From assembly GCF_019468565.1 (NCBI RefSeq), contig NZ_CP080521.1, positions 7,502,001-7,566,000 on the forward strand: 64,000 bases of DNA, written 5' to 3'. Under the pieces are notes generated by a model. That model had not been told where the DNA came from. It did not search any database and worked only from the letters and a program-made list of their open reading frames with translations. Positions 25,384 through 33,517 of the stretch are shown in pieces. The DNA is from Pseudonocardia sp. DSM 110487. GTDB taxonomy: Bacteria > Actinomycetota > Actinomycetes > Mycobacteriales > Pseudonocardiaceae. A program made the position numbers and the translations under genes. The stretch's first letter is position 1, and each line of letters begins with the position of its first letter.

Positions 25384-25539
25384 GCCCGGCTCGTGAGGCC
25401 GGTGTCACGTCGTCACGGAGCCAGGGCTTCGGCAAAGCCGTCATATGATCTTGAAAGTGGTCAACGGGCGAAGAGCGTCGCGGGCGTGATGGCGTAGGCC
25501 GGCGGCGATGTTGGTTATGAAGGTCCTTTCCAGCTACCC

Positions 25540-25724
25540 CGGAGCACGCATATGAGCACATAGGCAGCTCGCCATTCCATAATGCTGGCCGTCCAACAGA
25601 GTCGGGACTTCCCGAGCCTTCCGCTAGCACTACATCGCCGACTCTCAGGCTATATACGTCTCGCTCATCGAGAGATACGTTCATTTCTTGAACGTCCGTG
25701 AGATCCAGCCCGTCTTCGACTAGC
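25540..25724 (-). pseudogene. hsdS: Fragment of a type I restriction specificity subunit (HsdS)
   Basis: LDLTDVQEMNVSLDERDVYS, LRVGDVVLAEGSGSPDSVGR and PALWNGELPMC match one target-recognition unit of HsdS (GDVL--EGSGS---VGRPA-W). The local composition is richer in A and T than its neighbours, a common trait of transferred specificity genes. Neither HsdM nor HsdR is seen; the fragment is bounded by stops on both sides. The remaining bases 25384-25900 hold nothing else recognisable. Confidence 0.6.
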
Positions 25725-25916
25725 TACGGACACATCGCCCCCTCTCGCTGGGCAGGCAGTACCTTAGCTGGCGGCACCGACGAGACAGATGATCGCGTGG
25801 CCCTCCCCGGCGGTGACTCGGCGCCATCCGCTGTCATGCTCCGCTGCCTTCTTGGCCGGAGGCCCGCGCTCCGCGTGTCAGGGTCCGAGGACGCAGGCAG
25901 GTTCTCGGCACGCAGC

Positions 25917-26501
25917 TCAGCCACCTCCCCGCTTGCGGAGCCCCCTGCCGCGGGCGCAGCGCGACGTGGCGGGGCGTGTGGCCGCCTTGCACTGCCATCG
26001 GCATCGCTGGTAGAAGCCGCCACGGGAGATCCAGACGTCACCGGAGAAACCGCCGTTCTCGATGACCAGGTTGGTCAGCTCGACGGACTCGAACCCGACA
26101 TACGCGATCCGCCGAGGGACCTCGCCGGGGCTGCTCAGGGTAAACGCCCGCCCGCGGAAGCCGAGCATGGTCGAGTACTCCGCCACGTTCGGCGCCGGCG
26201 GCGACGGAGCGAGGCCCTGGTTGCCCATGTTGCAGTCGATCCGCAGGCCGTCGATCGTGATCCGGCCGCGGATGATCACGTCGAACTCGATCTGCCCCTC
26301 GGCGTCGGAGCCGGGCCGCCAGGTGAGCTGGGCCTCCTCGTCCGGCGTAGGCCGTTCCGGGACGGAGAATAGGCCGTAGTTCTCGTCGGGCTTCGCAAGG
26401 TCGATCGAGCCGTCCGCTTCGGCCCGCATGGAGGCCCGGTGGATGAACCCGCCGACCCCGTCTTGGTCGAACCACTTGCTGCTACGCGGGTTGTTCGTCA
26501 T
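25917..26501 (-). pseudogene. Chimeric ORF: dehydratase N-terminal stub joined to a beta-helix-like segment
   Basis: The ATG at 26501 overlaps the LacI stop by 4 bases. The first 28 residues (PRSSKWFDQDGVGGFIHRAS) resemble the start of IlvD/Edd-type sugar-acid dehydratases. From residue 29 the sequence changes to a beta-strand-rich segment (VIIRGRITIDGLRIDCNMG, AYVGFESVELTNLVIENGG) recalling pectinase-like beta-helices. Below about 26020 it degenerates to Arg/Gly/Ala-rich sequence. I read it as two deletions that fused an operon dehydratase to an unrelated gene and then to the hsdS region. The dehydratase active site is absent. Confidence 0.5.
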
Positions 26502-27535
26502 GCCGATCCTCGGATGATCAGTTCGACCGGCAGCCGCTCCGTCACCGGGGCGGTCTCGCGGCCCTCGATGCCCTCGATCAGCAGCGACGCGGCACGGCGC
26601 CCGATGTCGAACCCCGGGACGCGCAACGTGGTCAGGGGCGGGTCGGTGAGCTCGGCGAAGTCGAAGTCGTTGAACCCGGCGACAGCGACGTCGTCGGGTA
26701 CCCGCAGGCCGCGGCTCCTGAGGGCCTGGATCGCCCCGACCGCCAGCAGGTCGTTGCCGGCGATGATCGCGGTCGGCGGGTTTGGGACGTCGCTCAGCCT
26801 GGTGGCCATTCTGCCGCCGCTGCTGGCGTGCCACTCCCCCTCGAACATGGCCAGCGCCGGGTCGTAGGGCACGCCGGCATCGGCGAGGGCGTCCTGGTAC
26901 CCGGCGAAGCGCTCCTCGACCATCGGCCATGACACGGCGGAGCCGAGGAACGCGATCCGCCGGTGCCCTGCGGCCAGCAGATGCGTGGTCAGCCGGGCGG
27001 CACCCGCCCGGTTGTCGGCGGTCACCGTCGACACCGTCGATCGCTGGGTGTCCTCGAGCACGACGAGGTTCGACGTCAGCTTCTCCGCCTCGCCGATGTA
27101 GGAGTCGCGCATCGACGGCTCCCCGGAGAGCAACAGCACGGCACCGTCGGCACGGTTCTGCAGGATCGGGAGGAAGAGGCCCCGGTCGAGCTGGTCGGGG
27201 TGCGAGGCGTGGACCAGCACCATGTAGCCGTTCTGCCGCGCGACGGTGCCGACCCCCGAGACGATCAGTGCCGTCATGGGGTCGGCCAGGTAGAGCGGAT
27301 CGGGGTCGAGCAGTAGCAGAGCCAGGGTGTTGGTCCGCTGCACGCGCAAGCCGCGCGCCTGTGAGTTCGGGATGTAGTTGAGCTCGCGCATCGCCTCCTC
27401 GACGCGCAGCTTCGTCTCCGCGCTCATCTGGTGGACCTTCTGGTTCACCACGTTGGACACGGTCTGCACCGACACCCCGGCGAGCTCGGCGACCGCCTTC
27501 AGTCCGGGCCGACGCGCACGCGGCTGAGCAGTCAT
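26498..27535 (-). CDS. LacI-family regulator of the sugar operon
   Basis: A 345-residue LacI/GalR repressor. The N-terminal HTH and hinge read GLKAVAELAGVSVQTVSNVV and VEEAMRELNYIPNSQARGLR; the sugar-binding domain follows, with GHRRIAFLGS and DDVAVAGFNDFDFAELTDPP. Overlaps of 4 bases with the lactonase gene before it and with the chimeric ORF after it place it inside the operon rather than outside, so it is autoregulated with its targets. Effector is probably a sugar or sugar acid used by the operon. Confidence 0.93.
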   Translation of the reverse strand: MTAQPRARRPGLKAVAELAGVSVQTVSNVVNQKVHQMSAETKLRVEEAMRELNYIPNSQARGLRVQRTNTLALLLLDPDPLYLADPMTALIVSGVGTVARQNGYMVLVHASHPDQLDRGLFLPILQNRADGAVLLLSGEPSMRDSYIGEAEKLTSNLVVLEDTQRSTVSTVTADNRAGAARLTTHLLAAGHRRIAFLGSAVSWPMVEERFAGYQDALADAGVPYDPALAMFEGEWHASSGGRMATRLSDVPNPPTAIIAGNDLLAVGAIQALRSRGLRVPDDVAVAGFNDFDFAELTDPPLTTLRVPGFDIGRRAASLLIEGIEGRETAPVTERLPVELIIRGSA

Positions 27536-28434
27536 GCCAGGGCTCCTCCTGGTCCAGGACTGCGGAACCGGTGGCCGAGGGTGCCCCGCGCGGGCACGTC
27601 GGCCACGAACAGCGCGCCGTGTCGATCATCGGCGGCGCGCTGCTCAGGTGACACGTCCTCCAAGGCGGTCGTGATCGCCAGTCTCCACCGTCCCTCGCCG
27701 CCGAAGAACGCGATGTTGCTGCAGGACGTCGCCGGAACGCGCACCTCGCACAGCGTGGTGCCGTCGGGCCGGACCTGGCGCACCCTCCCGGAACCCCACA
27801 GCGCGACCCACAGGTTGCCGTCGGCGTCGACCGCCAGCCCGTCCGAGGCGCCCTCGTCCTCGTCGAAGGTGATCACGGGCTCACGGGAGGCGACCGTTCC
27901 GGTCGCGGTCACGCTCAAGCGATCGATGCGCTGCTGGGCGGTGTCGACGTAGTACGGCGCGTCCGCGTCCGCGGTCGGCCACGCCAACCCGTTGGACTCG
28001 GTGACCCCGTCGAGGATTCGCCGGATGCGGCCCTCCGCGTCGATGCGCCACAACGACGCCGTCCCGGCACCTCCGGTGGCGTTCATGCTCCCCGCCCAGT
28101 AGCGGCCGGCAGGGTCGCATCCCCCGTCGTTCATCCGGTCCCCCGCGGGGAGGCCGAGTCCGTCGCCCAGCCGGGTCACGGTGCCGCCGATGTCGATCAT
28201 CGCGAATCCGTCCGCGCTGGTGCCGACGAGTGGGCCCTGCGTGCTCAGGCCGATCGAGGTGACCGTTTGCGACAGCGTGACGCTCCGGACGGTCCCTGCC
28301 GCGTCGAGACTGTGCAGGCGCCGACCCTCGATGTCGATCCACTGCAGCAGGCCGGTCCGATCGTCCCACACCGGGCTCTCGCCGAGCCCGCAGCGCGGCG
28401 AGCCGGCGACGACCTCGGCGTCGATGATCTCCAC
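27532..28434 (-). CDS. SMP-30/gluconolactonase-family lactonase
   Basis: A 300-residue six-bladed propeller lactonase. GLGESPVWDDRTGLLQWIDI gives the metal-binding Glu, MNDGGCDPAGRYWAGSM the Asn/Asp pair and GASDGLAVDADGNLWVA the third ligand set. It hydrolyses aldono-lactones to aldonates. The GTG at 28434 sits two bases after the stop of the upstream aldolase remnant, with a G-rich ribosome site; the stop overlaps LacI by 4 bases. It is the logical second step after the neighbouring sugar dehydrogenase. Confidence 0.9.
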   Translation of the reverse strand: MEIIDAEVVAGSPRCGLGESPVWDDRTGLLQWIDIEGRRLHSLDAAGTVRSVTLSQTVTSIGLSTQGPLVGTSADGFAMIDIGGTVTRLGDGLGLPAGDRMNDGGCDPAGRYWAGSMNATGGAGTASLWRIDAEGRIRRILDGVTESNGLAWPTADADAPYYVDTAQQRIDRLSVTATGTVASREPVITFDEDEGASDGLAVDADGNLWVALWGSGRVRQVRPDGTTLCEVRVPATSCSNIAFFGGEGRWRLAITTALEDVSPEQRAADDRHGALFVADVPARGTLGHRFRSPGPGGALA

Positions 28435-28435
28435 G

Positions 28436-28759
28436 TCACCCCACCCCCCGGACGGGCACGGCGTCGACCGCCTCCCAGAGCCGGGCGGCACGATCGGCGA
28501 GCTGCTCCAGGGACAGGTCCACGCTCCGCGCCGGTACCAGCCAGCTGCCGGCGGCGACCGCGACAGCGCCGAGGCGGAGGTAGGCGGCCGCGTTGGTGTC
28601 GTCGACGCCCCCGGTCGGTACGACCGCGATCTGCGGGAACGGCCCGCGGACGGCCGACAGGTGCTCCGGACCGACGCCGCGCAGGATCGCCAGGATCCGT
28701 CCGCTCGCCAGTTCGTGCGGCACGGCCGGTCGGGCCGTGGGGAGCGCTGTCTCAGGCAT
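28436..28759 (-). pseudogene. eda: KDPG/KDPGal aldolase with in-frame internal deletion
   Basis: The 107-residue product joins the first strand of an Eda-type aldolase (SGRILAILRGV) directly to its C-terminal third (RGPFPQIAVVPTGGVDDTNA, then LGAVAVAAGSWLVP). About 100 residues are missing, including the catalytic Glu and the Schiff-base Lys that lies in the KFFPA/KAFPA motif just before the retained GPFP segment. The frame and both gene overlaps are intact, so a clean deletion rather than a frameshift occurred. Family length is about 205. It cannot be an active aldolase. Confidence 0.8.
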
Positions 28760-29828
28760 CGGCGAGCACGTCCGGGGAGCGGTCGGTCGAGAACGACAGG
28801 CGCATCGCGTTGTGGTAGGTCTCGCCAGGCCGGAGGATCGGCTGCGGGAAGTGCGACTGGTTCACCGCGTCCGGGAACGTCTGCGTCTCGAGGGTGAATC
28901 CGGCGAAGGCGTCGTACTGGTCCAGCGGGGCCTTCGCGGACACTCCGGCCAGGTAGCCACCGACGTAGATCTGCACGCCCGGCTGGTTGGTGGTGAGCGT
29001 GAGGCGGCGGCCGCTGCTCGGGTCCTCGATCGTGGCCACGTCCCGCATCCCCGTGCCGGTGAGCACCCAATTGTGGTCGTAACCGGCGCCGCGGTCGTCC
29101 GTGAGCCGCCCTGCCCCGGAATGGGAGACCTCGCTCAGGCGCTTGCCGATGGGGGTCGGCGAGCGGAAGTCGAACGGGGTGCCCTCGACGGCCAGCACCT
29201 CACCGGTCGGCAGCAGTTCGTCGTCGACGGGTGTGTAGAAGGAGCTGTTCACCTGGAGCAGGTGCTCCAGCACCGAGCCCGCGGCGGCACCGGCCAGGTT
29301 GAAGTAGCTGTGGTGCACGATGTTGACCACCGTGCTCCGGTCGGTCGTCGCCTCGATCTCGATGTCGAGCACCGATCCGGTGAGCCGGTAGACCACCTGC
29401 GTGGAGAGCTCGCCGGGGTAACCCTCGTCCCCGTCCGGGGAGACCAGGGTGAACCGGACCTCGTCCTTCGTCGGGTCGACGTGGGTGTCCCACTGACGGC
29501 GGTCGAACCCGATCCGGCCGCCGTGCAGGTGGTTGCCCCCTTCGTTGAGAGTGACCTGGTGCACCTCGCCGTCCACGACGAACCGTCCGCCGCGGATGCG
29601 GTTGGCGTACCTGCCGGCCGTCGAGCCCATGTAGTTCGGGTCGCTCGCGGCCTCGGCCAGGGTCGCGCGGCCCAGGACGACGTCGGTGAACACGCCGTCG
29701 CGGTCCGGGACGTGCAGTTCCCGCAGCCGCGCCCCCAGATCGGTCAGTACGGCGCGGCAGTGCTCGTTGCTGATCGTGACGACGGTCGCGGTACGGCCCT
29801 CGACGTCGACGGTGCGGCTCTCGATCAT
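28752..29828 (-). CDS. galM: Aldose 1-epimerase (mutarotase)
   Basis: A 358-residue galactose mutarotase-like protein. GRYANRIRGGRF, EGGNHLHGG, VVNIVHHSYFNLAG (catalytic His) and LETQTFPDAVN (catalytic Glu) are all in place. It interconverts alpha and beta anomers of an aldose so that the dehydrogenase acts on the right one. Four-base overlap with the dehydrogenase gene and eight-base overlap with the aldolase remnant show tight operon packing. Confidence 0.93.
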   Translation of the reverse strand: MIESRTVDVEGRTATVVTISNEHCRAVLTDLGARLRELHVPDRDGVFTDVVLGRATLAEAASDPNYMGSTAGRYANRIRGGRFVVDGEVHQVTLNEGGNHLHGGRIGFDRRQWDTHVDPTKDEVRFTLVSPDGDEGYPGELSTQVVYRLTGSVLDIEIEATTDRSTVVNIVHHSYFNLAGAAAGSVLEHLLQVNSSFYTPVDDELLPTGEVLAVEGTPFDFRSPTPIGKRLSEVSHSGAGRLTDDRGAGYDHNWVLTGTGMRDVATIEDPSSGRRLTLTTNQPGVQIYVGGYLAGVSAKAPLDQYDAFAGFTLETQTFPDAVNQSHFPQPILRPGETYHNAMRLSFSTDRSPDVLADA

Positions 29829-30916
29829 CGGTCACCCTTCATCAGGTCGGGCAGCGGGTGCCCGGGGTCGTCGTCGGCGGCGTCGGGGCGCAGGTCGAGC
29901 AGGATCTTTCCGCGCGGTTCGCCCGTCGCGGTGGAGAGGAGGTGCAGTGCGGCGGCGAACTGCTCGAGCCGGGCGCGGTGGGTCACCAGGGGAAGCGGGC
30001 GCAACGCCCCGCTGTTCAGCAACCCGACCGTGGTGGCCCACGCCTCGGCGGTGTAGCTGAAGCTGCCGCGGATCCGCAGGTCCTTGTTGACGACGTCGTC
30101 GACGAGGAGCCGAGCGGCGTTGCCGTGACCCGCGATCCCGAGCAGTACGACCTGCCCGCTGGGGCGGGCCGCCCGGATCGCGGACTCCACCGCGGCCGTG
30201 GCGCCTGCGGCTTCCACGACGACGTCGTAGGCGTTGTCGGGTGGTTGATCGACGGTGAACGCGTCGGCTCCCGCAGCGGCCGCCAGCACCTTCTGCTCGG
30301 GGCGCAGGCCGGCGAGGTCGACCGTGGCGGGCGACCACATCCGCACCAGTTGCGCGGCGAGCAGCGCCACCGTGCCGTCCCCGATCACGAGCACGCGCGA
30401 TGCTGGCTCGATCTGCAGGACGCCGAGGGCGCGCAGCACGACCGCAGCGGGCTCGACGAGCGCGCCCGCGGCGAGGGGGACGCCGTCGGCGAGCCGGTGC
30501 ACGAGGTGCGCGGGAACGGTGACGCTCGGCCCCGCCGCGCCGTCGAGGGTGAATCCGAGCTCGTCGTAGTTCTCGCACATGTTGGTGCGACCGCTGCGGC
30601 AGGCCGAGCACACCAGGCAGCCGACGACGCCCTCGACGACGACGGGATCCCCGATCGCGAACTCGGACACCGCAGTCCCGACCTGTGCCACGCGACCGGA
30701 CCATTCGTGGCCGAGCACCAGTGGGTACCGGGTGTAGGCGGGGTCGAGGTCGCCGTTGACGATCTCCAGGTCGGTGCCGCACAGCCCCACGAAGTGGGGT
30801 TCGATCACGACCTCCCCCGCCGCGGCGGCAACACCGCTGTGCTGCTCGAGCACGACCTCGCCGGGGCCGCGGACCATCAGGGCCGGGCCGCTGGGAACCT
30901 CTTGCTGCGACATCAC
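29825..30916 (-). CDS. Zinc-dependent sugar/polyol dehydrogenase (MDR, threonine-dehydrogenase-like)
   Basis: A 363-residue MDR protein. Catalytic zinc ligands are in GLCGTDLEIVNG and LGHEWSGRVA; the structural zinc site is CLVCSACRSGRTNMC; the cofactor motif is VLVIGDGTVALLAA. The type covers sorbitol, arabitol, threonine and galactose/fucose dehydrogenases. Together with the mutarotase and lactonase genes it suggests oxidation of an aldose at C1 to a lactone, although polyol oxidation is an alternative. It overlaps the DapA-like gene by 4 bases. Confidence 0.9.
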   Translation of the reverse strand: MMSQQEVPSGPALMVRGPGEVVLEQHSGVAAAAGEVVIEPHFVGLCGTDLEIVNGDLDPAYTRYPLVLGHEWSGRVAQVGTAVSEFAIGDPVVVEGVVGCLVCSACRSGRTNMCENYDELGFTLDGAAGPSVTVPAHLVHRLADGVPLAAGALVEPAAVVLRALGVLQIEPASRVLVIGDGTVALLAAQLVRMWSPATVDLAGLRPEQKVLAAAAGADAFTVDQPPDNAYDVVVEAAGATAAVESAIRAARPSGQVVLLGIAGHGNAARLLVDDVVNKDLRIRGSFSYTAEAWATTVGLLNSGALRPLPLVTHRARLEQFAAALHLLSTATGEPRGKILLDLRPDAADDDPGHPLPDLMKGDR

Positions 30917-31827
30917 GCCGACACCCCCACGTTCACCGCATCGACCAGCAGGTCGAACCGGCGATCGACCTCGCGGCGGGTCTCGGGATCCAGGTCGAAC
31001 CCGACCGGGCCGCGCGCGTACGTCTCCACCAGCACACGTTGGCGTTGCAGCAGGTGCTTGTGGACGGCGACGAAGGAGTCAAGGCTCCCCAACATCGACA
31101 CGATCGCCGAGAGCGGGCCGTTGATCACGTCAGCGGCAGCGTCATCGCCGGACTCCAGCGCGCCCCACAGCGCGACCAGCGCCCAGCAGATGTCCGGACC
31201 GGGCATCGTGCCGGCGATCCCCCGGCGGAAGCTGTCGACCAGGGCCAATCCACCCGTGCCTTCGTAGATGGCCGCCGCTCCGCCGGTGGCGTCCCGCAGC
31301 GCCGTCAGCCGCGGACCGATCGGGAGTGCCTCCGGCTTGAACAGCGCGCGGGCCCCGTACTCGTGCGACAGGTTCGCCTGCAGGTCGATCGAGAGGGGGC
31401 GTCCCAGGTAGCCGCTGGCGTCCTGGACGACTACCGGGATCGACACGGCGTCGAAGATCCCGTGGTAGTACCGCGAGAGCTCCGCGTCGTCACACGGGGT
31501 CGCGACGGGCGGGATCGCCATCACCGCGTCGGCGCCGCTGGACTCCGCGTGCTTGGCGTACCGGATCGCGGTGTGGACGCTCTCGGCGCCGACGCTGGCC
31601 GTCACCGTGCCCCGTCCATCGACCGCGCGACAGGTCTCCGCGGTGAGCCGGTCCCGCTCCTCGCTGGACAAGCGCAGCACCTCGGAGACCATGCCGAGGA
31701 CGACGCCGTGCACGCCCTGCGACAGCACCCACTCGACTTCGCGAGCCAGTGCAGCGAGATCGATCTCGCCGTCCCGGGTGAACGGGGTGACCAGTACGGG
31801 CAGGACACCCCGGGGTGTCTCGGACAT
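30913..31827 (-). CDS. DapA-family lyase (2-keto-3-deoxy sugar-acid aldolase/dehydratase type)
   Basis: A 304-residue TIM-barrel of the dihydrodipicolinate synthase/N-acetylneuraminate lyase family. GVLPVLVTPFTRDGEIDLAA is the family start; VVVQDASGYLGRPLS occupies the Tyr strand and ALFKPEALPIGPRL holds the Schiff-base Lys. Outside lysine synthesis, such proteins cleave or dehydrate 2-keto-3-deoxy acids. In this sugar operon it is the likely final carbon-carbon or dehydration step, and would bypass the dead KDPG aldolase. Confidence 0.85.
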   Translation of the reverse strand: MSETPRGVLPVLVTPFTRDGEIDLAALAREVEWVLSQGVHGVVLGMVSEVLRLSSEERDRLTAETCRAVDGRGTVTASVGAESVHTAIRYAKHAESSGADAVMAIPPVATPCDDAELSRYYHGIFDAVSIPVVVQDASGYLGRPLSIDLQANLSHEYGARALFKPEALPIGPRLTALRDATGGAAAIYEGTGGLALVDSFRRGIAGTMPGPDICWALVALWGALESGDDAAADVINGPLSAIVSMLGSLDSFVAVHKHLLQRQRVLVETYARGPVGFDLDPETRREVDRRFDLLVDAVNVGVSA

Positions 31828-31904
31828 CGACTACTCCTGAGCGGATGGTGGTGGACAGACGGATGGTCTCCCCCGGATCGTGGCGTCGCGGCCACGCCGT
31901 CCGG

Positions 31905-33452
31905 CTAAGGCGTGTTGGACCGAGCGTCGGGCAGGGGGACTTCGACCTCGCCGGAGACGGACCCGATGCGGGCGTAGGCGTCCGGTGAGTGGCGGCGCAA
32001 CCACAGTGCTCGACCGACCCCGGCGAGTGCGACGACGGGAAGGATCGCCGCCACCGCGGTCGCGACGCCGACCGATTCCGTCCCGATCAGCAGGCCGAAG
32101 TTGCTGATGGCCGTCACGGCCAGCACGAGCAGCCCGATCAGGCCGAGGGCAGGCGAGAGGATCGTGTGCCAGATCCGGTGATCGACGTCGTGGCGACGGA
32201 AGAAGGCGAACACGGCTATGGATGCGATCAGCTGCAGCACGATGACACCGATGGCGCCGACCCCCGTCGCCCAGACGTAGATGTTGGTGTACGGATCGGC
32301 ACCCGCCACCGCGAACACGACGAGCACCACGACCGCGCTCGCGGCCTGCACGATGCACGCCGTCTGGGGCGACTGCCGCACATCGTGGCACCGGCCGAGC
32401 GGAGCCCACATCAGACCCTGGCGACCCAGCGTGAACATGTAGCGGGCCAGCGTGTTGTGGAAGGCCAGCACCGCGGCGAAGATGCTCGTGACGATCAGGA
32501 CGCTCATCACGTCGGCGGTGACCGCACCGAGCTGCGCGGTCAATGCGGCGGCTGCGAAGCCCTCGGGGTTCGAACGGGCGATGTCGACGACCTGATCAGC
32601 GGGGAACGCGTTGACCAGCAGCCAGGCCGAGATGGCGTAGAACGCGCCCATCGTCACGAGCGCGATGTAGGTCGCCCGTGGCACCGTGCGGCGTGGGTTG
32701 CGCGCCTCCTCGCCGTAGATGGTCGTGGCTTCGAAGCCGATGAAGGACGTGTGTGCGAACACGAGGGCGATGCCCAGCGCGCCGGCGAACACCGCCGACG
32801 GCGCGAACGGCTCCCACGACAGAGAGACGGCCCCGCCGCCGCGCGCGCCGCCCGTCGCGGCGACCACGATGTCGAGCGCGAGAATCAGCACGCTTTCCAG
32901 CACGAGCATCACGCCGAGGACGCGCGCGCCGATGTCGACCTGGCGCACGCCCAACCACAAGCACAGCGCCACACCGGCCAGCGAGTAGACCCACCAGGGC
33001 GGCCCGTCGCCGACGTAGGAGCGCACCAGCCGGTCGACGAAGGCGCCGAGCGCACCGAACATGCCTGCTTGGATCGCGGTGTAGGCGAAGAGCGCCAATG
33101 TTGCCGCACCGAGTCCGGCCGGGCGGCCGAGCCCGCGGGTGACGAAGGTGTAGAAGCCACCGGGGTCCACGATGTGTCGGCTCATGGCGCTGTACCCGAC
33201 GGCGAACAGCAGGAGCACGGCCGTGACCAGCAGGAAGGCTCCGGCGGCCCCGACCCCGTTGCCCAGGCCGATCATGACCGGAACGCCGAGGACGACCCCC
33301 GACAGCGGGGCGGCGGCGGACACGACGAAGAACACGATGTGGCTGGTGCCGATCGCGTTCCGCCGCAGTCTCGATGTGCCGCGGGTCGACTCGGTGCATG
33401 TCGGGTTGCTTGTTGCTGTGTCTTCCCCCGGGGGATCCTGGATTGTCGACAT
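31905..33452 (-). CDS. APC-superfamily amino acid/polyamine permease
   Basis: A 515-residue, 12-helix permease. GTSHIVFFVVSAAAPLSGVV in helix 1, DPGGFYTFVTRGLGRPAG in helix 2-3 and FIGFEATTIYGEEARNPRRT in helix 6 are APC-family signatures. I start at ATG 33452 (GAGGTGAG upstream); a GTG nine bases earlier is possible. Substrates are usually amino acids or amines, so its place at the head of a sugar operon is unexpected; it may instead serve the flavin oxidoreductase gene 65 bases upstream. Confidence 0.9.
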   Translation of the reverse strand: MSTIQDPPGEDTATSNPTCTESTRGTSRLRRNAIGTSHIVFFVVSAAAPLSGVVLGVPVMIGLGNGVGAAGAFLLVTAVLLLFAVGYSAMSRHIVDPGGFYTFVTRGLGRPAGLGAATLALFAYTAIQAGMFGALGAFVDRLVRSYVGDGPPWWVYSLAGVALCLWLGVRQVDIGARVLGVMLVLESVLILALDIVVAATGGARGGGAVSLSWEPFAPSAVFAGALGIALVFAHTSFIGFEATTIYGEEARNPRRTVPRATYIALVTMGAFYAISAWLLVNAFPADQVVDIARSNPEGFAAAALTAQLGAVTADVMSVLIVTSIFAAVLAFHNTLARYMFTLGRQGLMWAPLGRCHDVRQSPQTACIVQAASAVVVLVVFAVAGADPYTNIYVWATGVGAIGVIVLQLIASIAVFAFFRRHDVDHRIWHTILSPALGLIGLLVLAVTAISNFGLLIGTESVGVATAVAAILPVVALAGVGRALWLRRHSPDAYARIGSVSGEVEVPLPDARSNTP

Positions 33453-33517
33453 GGGTCTCACCTCGTTGTGGAGATGTCAGCGAATAGGACGGAACGAGCG
33501 CAGTGCGGAACCGTGCG

